Assembly: GCA_905160935.1 (NCBI GenBank)
Contig: CAJHZI010000788.1
Coordinates: forward strand, 62,001-126,000
Reading direction: 5' to 3'
DNA length: 64,000 bases
DNA from: Enchytraeus crypticus
Taxonomy: Eukaryota; Annelida; Clitellata; Enchytraeida; Enchytraeidae
This document shows positions 41,717-46,499 of the stretch, piece by piece. Each line of letters begins with the position of its first letter. The stretch's first letter is position 1. A program made the position numbers and the translations under genes. A model generated the notes under the pieces. It saw only the letters and a list, made by a program, of their open reading frames with translations, had not been told where the DNA came from and did no database searches.

Positions 41717-44061
41717 GCTCTCTCTCTTGTGTCTACCTCTCATAGTTTCTCTCTCTCTCTCGTTCTCTCTCTATATATCTCTCTCTCTTGCTCTCCCTCT
41801 CTCTGTCTGTCTACCTGTCTCTGTTTATCTCCCTCTCCCTCTCTTTCTCTATCTATCTCTCTATCACTATCTGAATACCTCCTCGTGTATCCTCGTGTAT
41901 CTCTGCTACTGTCTGTTGTACTGTCCAGTTCTTCTTATACCTACGGTGACAATCAATTTTCATTGACGAAGAATATCGACGACAATTTCTTCCCAGTCCC
42001 AGGGTGTGCTGCCGGCTCGCTAGTTCACCAGATATAAACCATCGATCAAATGCGGGTAGAGGCAAATAGCTCTGATTGTTCCTGTAACAAAGCTCGATAG
42101 GCTGACGTGGCAGGAGGAAAGAGGAATTTTCCACTCCCTCTCTTTCTTTTTCAGTTACGTGTCAGTCAGCCAATTCTTTGTCTTGTTCAGTAAACAAAAC
42201 GATTCCCAGAAATAATAATTATAATAAAGATTAATGTCGACTCTAGATAAACTGGGATTCAAGGGAAGATGATGATAATGAATTCGGGATATTCTACGCA
42301 CAGTAAAAAGCCGTTGGGCAGAGCCGATGATTTGTTTTCTCATTGCTCGACATGGAACCAGTAAGTGCAGGGTTCAAATCTAGTGTTCTTCCCGTCATTG
42401 ACATACAATCGAGCAGAAAACTGCCGTCGCTGATATCGCTTTTGAGTCAGGAAACTGACGTTTACATTAGCTTTTTTAGCTTTAACTGTATATGCACCCT
42501 GCGGAATTAACTATGTGTATTGAATAACCAATTGTGAACACCAAGCAACTAATATTGGATCCTGAACAAGTATATGAGTGTATTGAACGAGTATGATAAA
42601 CAACAATTTAGGCCTTTCAATAGCTTTCAATTACTCAGAAGAACATGAAATTTTTACACTGAATAAATAATTATTTATACCGTCTAATACTAGTAAAGCG
42701 GTAATATTATAAATCATCTTTATTGCACAACAATTTAGGCCTTTGAATAACTAATTACTTATAGAATATGTAATCTTTTACACTGAATAAATAAATTTTT
42801 ATAGGCCTACAGTCTAAGTACTATTTTAGCGGTAATTAATAAATTGTCTTAATCTTTTTCCAGCAAATATTACATTTTGTCAAGTAACAGAAAATAACTG
42901 AAATGAAGTAGTTTTTGGACAAGTAAAGGAAGTTTATTTATTAGTTCAAAACGGTGAGGAGAATAAAAAGAAGCCTCGAATAAGACTCGTGTCTCAGTCA
43001 TCGTTCATTGTCCGGATTAGTCTGCTCCATACTGATTGCAGGACCTGTGAGATTCTTCTCATTCCCACCACTCTGTCTCTCTCCCTCTCTCCCTCTCTCT
43101 CTCTCTCTCTCTGGCTCTCTGACTATCTCTGTCTCTGTGACTCTCTCTCTCTCTCTCTCTCTCTCTGTGTCTCCGTCTCTCTGTATCTCTTTCTCTCTCT
43201 CTCTTTCTCTCTTTCTTTCTCTCTTTCTCTCTTTATTCTCTCTCTCTCTCACTCTCTGTGTCTCTGTCTCTCTGTCTGTCTCTCTTTCTTTCTTTTTTTC
43301 TCTCTCTCCTTCTCTCTGTCTCTTTCTCTCTCTCCCTCTCTGTCTTTCTCTCCGTTTCTCACTCTTTCTCTGGTTCTTTTGTAGTAGCCTGTTATTCACT
43401 TGATCGAACAGAACAAGTGGCAACATGGTTTAGGTTCTCGACTGGGAACCAGTAGGTACGGAGTTCAGTTCTTTAGTTACATGTAGCTCTTCTTCAATAT
43501 CCTTTCGAAAGAATAAACTAATGTTTTAGTGAATTAAAATTTCAATAACTTCGTCAATTAAGAACATAGCAGCACCTATTTTAGGTCGTTTTGAAAAGAA
43601 ATGATTCCTCTTCAAAAGAACATGAGCAGAAATTGTGTTACGTGTTCGCTATTATTTTTCTAGAGATACTTTTACGCTGCATGTAACACGCCCGTAATCC
43701 TGTACTGGAAATTTCTTATCTGACCACACTACTATTCGCAAAACTATAACTTTCACGTTATTAAAGATATTCAAAATAAATTTCTCTATATTTGGTAGAA
43801 TTGGCCGCTGGTCAATTACTGTAAATTTCATGAACACCGGTCAACTCCTTACAACTTAAAATATATGCGGGGTATCAGTTATTAAAACACAGTGTATATG
43901 CATAAGATTACTAATATTACATTTTGAACTTTGAAACAGAACAAGACGCTTACGCTATCGCAGCTGTCAATGTCGTAGTTGGCGTCACGTATTGCAAATC
44001 TGATCTTCCCCTCGTCTTTCTTCTTGACAAACTCCAGAAAAGCTTCAACACTTACCATATC
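17469..44061 (-). CDS. Roco-family protein (ANK-LRR-Roc-COR, no kinase), whole gene span, 5' end open
   Basis: Nine exons join in frame: 44061-43954, 39790-39680, 38834-38709, 27612-26780, 25392-25203, 24339-24205, 23523-22891, 20934-19456 and 18626-17469, giving 1,590 residues. Roco proteins couple a Roc GTPase to a COR dimerisation domain; animal members include LRRK1/2, MFHAS1 and DAPK1. Order along the protein: ankyrin repeats (residues 1-115), Ala/Ser/Thr-rich linker (about 116-310), LRRs (about 345-525), Roc (about 580-760), COR (about 855-1200) and a C-terminal region of 385 residues. Every intron is GT-AG; seven of eight are phase 0. There is no kinase between or after Roc-COR, unlike LRRK1/2, and the ankyrin repeats differ from MFHAS1. 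The first exon found starts at an acceptor, not a clear ATG, so the N-terminus is upstream. The family is certain; the orthology group is not. Confidence 0.9.
18627..19455 (-). other. Roco intron between COR and C-terminal exons
   Basis: It runs from donor GTATTTTT to acceptor CACTACAG. AT-rich, with a GACGTTAAACC-type module (about 18860-18940) followed by an ATT-rich tail. Confidence 0.85.
19456..20934 (-). CDS. Roco gene exon: end of Roc and COR domain
   Basis: It encodes residues 713-1205. It opens VNRLQMWLQALYEISPDTPV and reaches the G4 motif ILVGTHAD at about 733-740, equivalent to THLD in LRRK2. A low-complexity, charged insert of about 90 residues follows. COR-like blocks are RRVPRTWVAFF (about 883-893), an ATWFIQRISRLF segment, and LLLIPTILEYG, which matches the LIPS/LIPT step of COR. 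It closes TDDVLHK before AAG|GTATTT. The length of 493 codons is in frame from end to end. GC is visibly higher than in the flanks. Confidence 0.9.
20935..21182. repeat. (CAAT)n-type tetranucleotide array abutting the COR exon acceptor
   Basis: Imperfect CAATCAATCAAT runs, with ACCA variants towards the far end, fill about 230 bases directly upstream (in gene orientation) of the exon at 20934. At the far end the array passes directly into a GACGTTAAAC-type element end (TTTAACGTCCGGTTCCTCGC at about 21185). Confidence 0.85.
21183..21245 (-). repeat. SINE end module (GACGTTAAA type) next to the tetranucleotide array
   Basis: TTTAACGTCCGGTTCCTCGC, then ATAAGGCAAAGTCATGGACG. The same module at 38360-38430 and 45240-45310 also carries an ATTG/CAAT tail. 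Confidence 0.6.
21493..21630 (+). repeat. tRNA-derived SINE, family 1
   Basis: Near full-length: GGCTGGAGCCAGTGGCGAAG, GTCGGTGAGACACTCGACC, B box GCGGGGCTCAAATCCTGAG, CTGACATCGCTTTCGAGTGA, GGAAACTGACGTTAACCTTA and the tail TAGCTTTTTTAACC. Confidence 0.85.
21938..22091. repeat. Head-to-head pair of family 1 SINEs forming a palindrome
   Basis: A minus-strand copy (about 21938-22064) meets the first 25 bases of a plus-strand copy (22067-22091). The junction TATCTTACCGACTTCGCCAC... is a perfect inverted repeat with arms 22040-22064 and 22067-22091 around GG. Confidence 0.8.
22395..22505 (-). repeat. tRNA-derived SINE, family 3
   Basis: On the minus strand: GGTTGGGTGGTCTAAAGGAC (A-box region), AGCACACCTGCCTGTGAAGC, B-box region ATCGGTTGGAATCTCAGTC, then GACGGTGTCTGACATG and an end in AACGTTAAAACTT. 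Confidence 0.72.
22685..22848 (-). repeat. tRNA-derived SINE, family 2 (head truncated)
   Basis: CACACATTATAGTG at the low end, AACCAGTCTAGTGAATGTCC in the body and a B box GTGGGTTCGAATCCCAGC on the minus strand. It sits just downstream of the Roc exon in its intron. Confidence 0.72.
22891..23523 (-). CDS. Roco gene exon: last LRR and Roc GTPase-like domain
   Basis: It encodes residues 502-712. It starts VLDVSHNRIEVIPSTLFDL, the final LRR, then a linker and the Roc core: DVTVALVGESRCGKSTLYEA, with a good P-loop GESRCGKS at 591-598. Next is an unusual insert rich in Ser/Thr/Gly (MTSAVTSQSG...GGIEVQGQDG). Where LRRK2 has the switch II DFAGRE, this protein shows a segment around YISAVELSNSVMDAY with no DxxG. 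The strand DLYLLTVDLTTF then fits the usual Roc beta strand, and the exon ends HLFARQ before CAG|GTATGT. Guanine-nucleotide binding is plausible; hydrolysis is doubtful. Confidence 0.88.
24008..24165 (+). repeat. SINE-like element, family D
   Basis: TTTTTTTGATCACCCGACCG at the head, TTTAGGACCTTTTTTCTTTC, GAGGTGAATCGATTTGTAGT, and the end GAGGAAACGGACGTTAAACA followed by an ATT-rich tail. Confidence 0.7.
24205..24339 (-). CDS. Roco gene exon: two leucine-rich repeats
   Basis: It encodes residues 457-501 (45 codons): VLSVSNNRLEDLHNVATIQ, then SLRVLRCDRNRISRLPLQLA and TLKDLQ. The LxxLxLxxNxI spacing is clear. The exon begins after TTTGCAG and ends CTTCAG|GTTTTT, phase 0 on both sides, as neighbouring LRR exons do. 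Confidence 0.92.
24362..24545 (-). repeat. SINE-like element, family D, reverse orientation
   Basis: AAAGGTTTGACGTCCGATTT, GATGATGTCAGGGACGTCTC, TCGATTCACCAAAACGACC, then GTGCCGGTTCGGTGATCAAA. It lies about 20 bases beyond the LRR exon in intron sequence. With the + copy at 24008-24165 it brackets that exon as an inverted pair. Confidence 0.72.
25090..25180. repeat. (AAT)n microsatellite next to an LRR exon
   Basis: TAATAATAATAATAATAATA from about 25098, with a mirrored ATTATT part up to 25177. It ends about 25 bases from the exon at 25203. Confidence 0.9.
25203..25392 (-). CDS. Roco gene exon: leucine-rich repeats
   Basis: It encodes residues 393(last base)-456. It supplies the third base of an Arg codon split by the intron, then LRSLPGSVFRMTSLEVLKVD, RNCLEEISSDLVLLCNLTTF, then KPRLKALPSCIGKMQQLQ. 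The acceptor is TACTGCAG, the donor ACAG|GTTACA. Length 190 is 1 + 63 codons, matching the phase-2 end of the exon at 26780. Confidence 0.92.
25425..25700. repeat. About 19-bp minisatellite adjoining an LRR exon acceptor
   Basis: Units like AAATACATGCAAACACAGC recur about a dozen times with diverged copies (AAATATATGAAAGCTCAAC). It starts about 30 bases from the acceptor. Minus-strand open frames across it are artefacts of repetition. Confidence 0.8.
25713..25848 (+). repeat. tRNA-derived SINE, family 1
   Basis: GGCTGGAGCCAGTGGTGAAA, GCGGATCAGTATGTGAGGGG, TTAAAATCCTGGGCTCGCC, GATGAAACTGACGTTAACCT and TAGCTTTAGCTTTTTT. Confidence 0.82.
26040..26585. repeat. CAATCAATCAACA-type tandem array
   Basis: Over 500 bases of AATCAATCAATCAACACAAT variants, with recurring AATCCTCAACACAAT units. 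Two overlapping + open frames of about 190 residues exist only because the unit lacks stops. Confidence 0.95.
26780..27612 (-). CDS. Roco gene exon: Ala/Ser/Thr-rich linker and first LRR
   Basis: It encodes residues 116-393. From acceptor TTTTTAACAG it reads IVPERAKTSSTLLPTAMESV; this places the exon start before the first ATG. The middle holds an imperfect 16-residue repeat (NTAAAASADSTTAASV, then NTAAAASADSATAALV) and Ser/Thr/Ala stretches, probably disordered. The last quarter is ordered: DQLFLLLVRQSTRSYVETIS, DIIIIQDEQNGISLGDLIQR, LTALYVVDCRLQVEG and LRLKSLVLSSC, leading into the LRRs. The donor TGCAG|GTATGG leaves two bases of an Arg codon. Confidence 0.87.
27705..27790 (-). repeat. tRNA-derived SINE, family 3 (partial)
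   Basis: AAGTTTAACGTCTGGTTTCG, GAGACGGTCCGGCTGGGATT, CGAACCGATGACCTCTTGCT. On the minus strand the B box reads ATCGGTTCGAATCCCAGCC, the best preserved of this family. Confidence 0.72.
29160..29250 (+). repeat. (GAT)n-tailed repeat module
   Basis: TAGGATTTGAGACGGTCTAT, TCGTATCCCGACACTAG, AACTGGGATTCAAGGGAAG and (ATG)n. Other copies: 3155-3212 (+), 23595-23735 (-), 25930-25985 (-), 39405-39455 (+), 42230-42285 (+), 63625-63705 (-). Confidence 0.7.
29262..29380 (+). repeat. tRNA-derived SINE, family 1b
   Basis: GAGCCGGTGGCCTGTTGACA, GTGGATCAGTAGGTGCAAGG, B box AAGGTTCAAATCCAGTG, CCGTCACCGACATGCCATCG, GCAGAAAACTGACGTTAAAT. It is related to family 1 but has its own 3' half; other copies are at 42345-42425 (+) and 59100-59225 (-). 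Confidence 0.7.
29400..29650 (+). repeat. SINE family 5 (tail shared with a LINE)
   Basis: ACTGAGGAAGGCAAAGGGAA, CTATAGGCTACATAAACTAT, AGGAGTGCTCTTACGGAGCG and the tail GAACCTGCCACTTAGCAGTG, then (GA)n. Confidence 0.7.
30291..30392 (+). repeat. tRNA-derived SINE, family 1 (5' truncated)
   Basis: Starts at GCGGATCAGTATGTGCTGTG and runs through TTCAAATCCTGGGCTCGGTC to TGGTGTTAACATTAGCTTTA. Confidence 0.75.
31255..31570 (+). pseudogene. LINE 3' end remnant (RT C-terminus and tail)
   Basis: Broken frames contain VTNEEVWKKA and SDDLKIHSYVDIKRKTEERE followed by KWRRYLP, the C-terminal block of endonuclease/RT-type LINE proteins. The tail is CGGACCTGCCAGTAGGCAGT then GCACTAAGAGAG. Related copies are at 34520-34960 and 58425-58665. 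Confidence 0.68.
32820..33035 (-). repeat. 5S rRNA-derived SINE-like element
   Basis: On the minus strand it starts TAAGTTAGTACTTTGTGGAT, resembling the 5S GGTTAGTACTTGGATGGGAG segment, and continues with CGAGTGTTGACAGCTT (5S GGGTGCTGTAGGCTT). The body then reads TGCAATTTATGCGCAATCAA, TTACTAATAACCATGGAGAG and GGGCCTTAAACAAGCATCTG. The copy at 47755-47975 is better preserved. Confidence 0.65.
33330..33362. repeat. (GA)n microsatellite
   Basis: Uninterrupted AGAGAGAG run of about 32 bases. Confidence 0.95.
33760..33917 (+). repeat. tRNA-derived SINE, family 2 (5' truncated)
   Basis: Begins close to the B box GTGGGTTCGAATCCCAGCC and contains GAGAGTAAAATCTTGAATAC, AACGGTTTAAACATGTGG and ACTTCACTATAATGCGTG. 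Confidence 0.75.
34195..34490. repeat. (TA)n-rich microsatellite region
   Basis: A pure TATATA run at about 34382-34447, flanked by TACATGTATATA-type imperfect repeats. The minus open frame at 34097-34381 is a by-product. Confidence 0.92.
34520..34960 (+). pseudogene. LINE reverse-transcriptase C-terminal remnant
   Basis: Reading across two or three frames: LVWTTLLYRSETETWTK, then KDIKKLEALEK, IWRRMKKIS, KVTNEEVL, then GWLLHILGG and a final EEEWKRYL. This order is the standard C-terminal region of RTE/jockey-type LINE proteins. Stops and a missing N-terminal part make it dead. Confidence 0.7.
35075..36430 (-). pseudogene. Second type of LINE: degenerate reverse transcriptase
   Basis: Minus-strand frames give, in order, QAAYRPGRSTTEHVLTVKLL (36229-36426), MLLDMSKALDTVNRNKLFED, IPQGDCLSPVLFIFYLA and QQFADDIAYV (catalytic FADD box; 35737-36225), then NTPVYLYNSELWTLTSKQ (35356-35562) and a last DLAEDRARWSQL near 35130. 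Stops separate the blocks. The protein style differs from the LINE at 390-2165, so at least two LINE clades are present. Confidence 0.8.
36540..36690. repeat. TC-rich microsatellite region
   Basis: Three CTCTCTCT runs with a duplicated segment (TCTTGTCTCTATCCAGCTTT, then TCTTGTCTATATCCATCTTT). It lies just upstream of the candidate exon at 36791. Confidence 0.88.
36791..36910 (+). CDS. Candidate first coding exon of an unidentified + strand gene
   Basis: The ATG at 36791 has a strong start context (CCCGCCATGG). The 40 codons read MEQGDLFAYFRFIFCQQINE then KPSSASHKNIVYVVEDNSKK, and end exactly at AAA|GTAAGG, a good donor in phase 0. A TC-rich, 5'UTR-like stretch precedes it. I do not recognise the protein and found no convincing downstream partner; the exon at 45949 needs two extra bases and does not join directly. 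It is antisense within an intron of the Roco gene. It could also be chance. Confidence 0.4.
37193..37330 (-). repeat. tRNA-derived SINE, family 1
   Basis: AAGCTGGTAAAGTTAAGGTT, CTACTCGAAAGCGATGTAAG, B-box region reading GATTCAAATCCTAGG on the minus strand, TCGCCACTGGCTCCAGTC. Like the pair at 21938-22091, it runs into a short reversed head (AGTGGCGACATCG). Confidence 0.8.
38020..38085 (-). repeat. Family D end module with (AAT)n tail
   Basis: AATAATAATAATAAAGGTTT, AACGTCCGTTTCCTCATTCA, GGGATGATGTCAGGGACGTC. Only the end of the element remains. Confidence 0.7.
38484..38624 (-). repeat. tRNA-derived SINE, family 1
   Basis: AAGCTAAAAAAAGCTAATGT, CTCGAAAGCGGTGTCAGTGA, B-box region GGGGTTCAAATCCTGGG on the minus strand, ATCGCCACTAGCTCCAGCC. 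It lies 80 bases from an ankyrin exon. Confidence 0.82.
38709..38834 (-). CDS. Roco gene exon: ankyrin repeat
   Basis: It encodes residues 74-115 (42 codons): STHPPETALHVALRLGHLEA, then IKILLEASSLDVVKCDSFLR. The TALHVA...GHLEAIKILLE core is a clear ankyrin repeat. The acceptor is CATGCAG, the donor CAG|GTAGGA, and both ends are phase 0. It joins NIKDE of the preceding exon to complete a repeat across the junction. Confidence 0.9.
38845..39215. repeat. About 40-bp minisatellite adjoining an ankyrin exon
   Basis: Units of ACCAGTGATAACTGGTTAAC + ATCAGTTAAGACTAGTTACA, about eight copies, starting within about 10-20 bases of the acceptor at 38835. Each unit holds the dyad ACCAGT-GATA-ACTGGT. Confidence 0.85.
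39680..39790 (-). CDS. Roco gene exon: ankyrin repeat
   Basis: It encodes residues 37-73 (37 codons): DGRTALHHSVLHGIINNDLQ, then MAKHLLSCGADVNIKDE. This is a textbook repeat start (DGRTALHHS) and end (GADVNIKDE). Boundaries are CTCTAG| and GAG|GTTAGT, phase 0. The open frame usually seen here is a different, shifted one running in from the neighbouring array. Confidence 0.92.
39797..40110. repeat. 19-bp minisatellite abutting the ankyrin exon acceptor
   Basis: AAGCACATTCGTTAAACAT-type units, over a dozen, start about seven bases beyond the acceptor and decay towards 40400 (ATTCATTAAATACAAAT). Confidence 0.88.
40743..40773. repeat. (TC)n microsatellite
   Basis: Pure CTCTCT run of about 30 bases. 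Confidence 0.95.
41425..41470 (+). repeat. Isolated LINE/SINE tail
   Basis: GAACCTGCCACATGGCAGTG then GACTGAAGAAGAAGAAG, the tail seen in family 5 SINEs and in the LINE at 58425-58665, without the rest of the element. Confidence 0.6.
41520..41880. repeat. TC-rich microsatellite region
   Basis: Long CTCTCTCT stretches interrupted by TATC, GTCT and CCCT. The overlapping open frames here are low-complexity Leu/Ser artefacts. Confidence 0.92.
42345..42483 (+). repeat. Family 1b SINE fused to a family 1 SINE end
   Basis: CTCGACATGGAACCAGTAAG, GCAGGGTTCAAATCTAGTG and ATCGAGCAGAAAACTGCCGT are family 1b; from about 42427, GATATCGCTTTTGAGTCAGG, AAACTGACGTTTACATTAG is family 1. One inserted or recombined into the other. 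Confidence 0.65.
43074..43380. repeat. TC-rich microsatellite region
   Basis: About 300 bases of CTCTCTCT with GTCT, TTTC and CCCT interruptions. Open frames on both strands across it are artefacts. Confidence 0.95.
43954..44061 (-). CDS. Roco gene exon: ankyrin repeat (most upstream exon found)
   Basis: It encodes residues 1-36 of the partial protein: DMVSVEAFLEFVKKKDEGKI, RFAIRDANYDIDSCDS. It joins DGRTALHHS of the next exon to make a standard D-x-D-GRTALHHS transition. The donor is AGC|GTAAGC. I place the exon start at the acceptor ATTATGCAG; an ATG lies within that acceptor, but the repeat appears to begin earlier, so a further exon upstream is likely. I could not find it. Confidence 0.78.
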
Positions 44062-44272
44062 CTGCATAATCAGAAAATATATGTATTTATATAGCTAGTA
44101 ATCAATTACTTATTTTAATTAATCAACTAAAACAGCTAATCAAAGATTAATGAGTAAATCCATATTTGAAATATTTCATTTATTAAGCAATCGAAAGTAA
44201 GTATCGCAATAGATAATGTCGGAATGAAGTTTATATGCATGTTTATACATACCTACACACATATATACATGC

Positions 44273-44339
44273 ATACATGTAATATATCAATAGTAAAAAG
44301 GCTTATTAAGCCTTTTTACTATTGATATATTACATGTAT
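44273..44339. repeat. 67-bp near-perfect palindrome
   Basis: Arms 44273-44305 and 44307-44339 are exact reverse complements (ATACATGTAATATATCAATA... ending GGCTTA) around a single T. Neighbouring sequence is AT-rich and repetitive (ATATATACATGCATACATG). Confidence 0.92.
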
Positions 44340-45240
44340 ATATATGTGTCACGTACAGAAGGTTATTTTATATAATTATTAATCCTACTAGAAATTACTA
44401 GGGAACAAGCAAATTAATTAAAGGTAAAAAATTTAATATCAAAATAGTAAGAGGTGTAGTTTAACAATTCGCAAATTGTCGCACTCCTTAGTGGAGCAAT
44501 GCAGCATGGTTGCCATTTTTACCCCTCTATCTCCCTCCTTCCCCAACAATTCTCTCCGTATCTCCTGTATAGGCTTTATGAAATGCGCCGTTTAAGAATT
44601 AAAGGCTAAGATAGGTAAGATAGATATACCCTCTAGATGTAAAGACGCAACATGGAATCTTGGCAAACAAACTGTAGAAGTATTATTCTTTTAAATTGTC
44701 CAAAATCGTCACTCAGTACACACCTGCTTTGTTCTTTATGAGAAGACCGTAATAGGCAAGCAGTAGTGTTTAAGACGACGGCTCAAATGTGACGAAATGT
44801 GCTAGAATATTGACACTGGATAATCTCTGACCTTGACATTAAACACACCACGAGGTGACGATTGCAACTCTTGAGTCACTAATTTCATTGTTCAGTGAAA
44901 CATCGCCAGTATAAAATGTACTTAGAACTGAACGGTACGCAAGAGCGGTTTCAACAGCCTCAATCTATTCTCAGCCGTCTCGACAGGGTTTTGTACCTGT
45001 AGCCACTGGAGCCTGTCCAATCAATTCCATGCACTGGATGAATGACTGGGTACTGTCTGATGTAGTCCATCCCTTACACACGGTGCATGGTTTACTAATC
45101 GATCAGCATCCCTGTTTAAATCGATATTTTCCGAAGTCACCTTTGCGCTGGAAATAGATAGGTTTGCTATAGCTCGGTTGTATAAATTGTTCAGAGTATA
45201 ATCAGCAAAGTAACATTGTTTGCATTTTACATGCCTATAA
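44340..45240. other. No gene recognised
   Basis: AT-rich to about 44900, then a slightly more GC-rich stretch (44930-45120). Its open frames show no domain. Confidence 0.45.
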
Positions 45241-45425
45241 TCAATCAATCAATAAGAGTTTAACGTCCGGTTCCTCGCCGTAAGGCAATGCCAGGGACGT
45301 CTCTGGCAACAAAAAACAAAGTCAAAGATATGTACATTCAAATCCCGTTAGTTCAAATCCCGCCGAGCTGATCTGACTGCAAGATCTCTGAGAGTTACAG
45401 AACCGGTAAATGGATAATAGGCTAA
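45240..45425. repeat. SINE end module followed by a family 2 SINE fragment
   Basis: CAATCAATCAATAAGAGTTT and AACGTCCGGTTCCTCGCCGT on the minus strand, then on + a head fragment TTAGTTCAAATCCCGCCGAG, TGATCTGACTGCAAGATCTC. Chimeric arrangement. Confidence 0.6.
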
Positions 45426-45734
45426 ACATTAAGCACAGCGGCGTACCTGGGATTTAATATTGTGGGAAGTACCTTAATCTTGGAGGCACTTTAGGAGAGG
45501 CACAGAATTTATTTAATGGTGCGCACTTATATTTTGGACGTAATAAAAATGTTACCTGATATCTTGGGGGAGGGGCATGTCCCCCCACCTCCCCTCTCAC
45601 TACGCCACTGATTGAGTATCTTTACGATTGAAACATTTGCAGTTTTAAAAGCGCTAGATTTAATAAAGCCAGATCACGCAAAAATACCTTTAATGAGTTA
45701 ATCTTTGCAAGGCAATGTTATGACCGTAGTTATA

Positions 45735-45871
45735 AGAAAGCTAAAAAGCTAAGGTTAACGTCACTTTCTTCACTCGAAAGCGATGTCAGTGACGGGCGAG
45801 CTCAGGATTTGAACCCCGCACATACTGATCCGCGGTCGAATATCTTACCGACATCGCCACTGGCTCCAGTC
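45735..45871 (-). repeat. tRNA-derived SINE, family 1
   Basis: AAGCTAAAAAGCTAAGGTTA, CTCGAAAGCGATGTCAGTGA, B-box region GGGGTTCAAATCCTGAG on the minus strand, ATCGCCACTGGCTCCAGTC. Confidence 0.85.
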
Positions 45872-45948
45872 ATTATGAATTTGATAATTTTCCTTGTAAA
45901 TAAACCAACCTTAATCTTAATTATATTCTTAGTATTTTGCTTTTGCAG

Positions 45949-46341
45949 AGTAAAAGGACCTGACCCCCTTGAAAACTGGAAGACGTTTCGTCATTGGCTC
46001 ATATTCTTAAGAGAGAACAACCACGTCGTGAAGTTTATGAGAGCTTTGAGAAGAGACTGGTTTGAGGAGATCTGAAGTGAGAATGAATTATAAATGAGAG
46101 AATGATCGACATAATACAATCTCTGAGCGATTATGTGCTTCAACGATTGAGGCCGCAGAACTGGCGAGCTCAATCGTTGCAATGCTGCCTCCAACCTGAC
46201 GGTTCCAGGCACAAATTCCTTCATGCATTATTATACAACTTGTCCAGTAATAACAGCAAACTAGGTCCGCGTTACGTACGACATCGACTGCAGGAGTTCC
46301 ATGAATTTATGCCTAGAGAACTTCTAAATGTCGCTACCTAA
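45949..46341 (+). CDS. Unidentified coding-like segment, possibly a terminal exon or a broken gene
   Basis: After an acceptor TTTTGCTTTTGCAG (AG at 45947-45948) a frame reads VKGPDPLENWKTFRHWLIFL then RENNHVVKFMRALRRDWFEE, and stops at 46073-46075. A second frame (46102-46341) reads MIDIIQSLSDYVLQRLRPQN, then LHALLYNLSSNNSKLGPRYV and RHRLQEFHEFMPRELLNVAT. Both have protein-like composition and are flanked by SINEs of the opposite strand. Either the first frame is a last exon with the second being 3'UTR, or one gene has been shifted. No family recognised. Confidence 0.35.
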
Positions 46342-46359
46342 TTGACAATAGGTCTGAGA

Positions 46360-46490
46360 AAAAAAAGCTAAGCTAATTTTAACGTCACGTTTCCTCACTC
46401 GAAAGCGATGTCAGTGACGGGCAAGCCCATGATTTGAAACCCGCACATACTGATCCGCGGTCGAGTATCTTACTGACATCGCCACTGGCG
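46360..46490 (-). repeat. tRNA-derived SINE, family 1
   Basis: AAAAAAGCTAAGCTAATTTT, CACTCGAAAGCGATGTCAGT, GGGTTTCAAATCATGGG (minus, B-box region), CATCGCCACTGGCG. Confidence 0.82.
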
Positions 46491-46499
46491 ACATTGCAA

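Noticed and set aside
41206..42037. Open frames of up to 179 residues
   Set aside because: Most of the length is TC-rich simple sequence; no domain.
42989..43455. Long open frames on both strands (Leu/Ser-rich and Arg/Glu-rich)
   Set aside because: They come from a TC/GA microsatellite, which is open in several frames.
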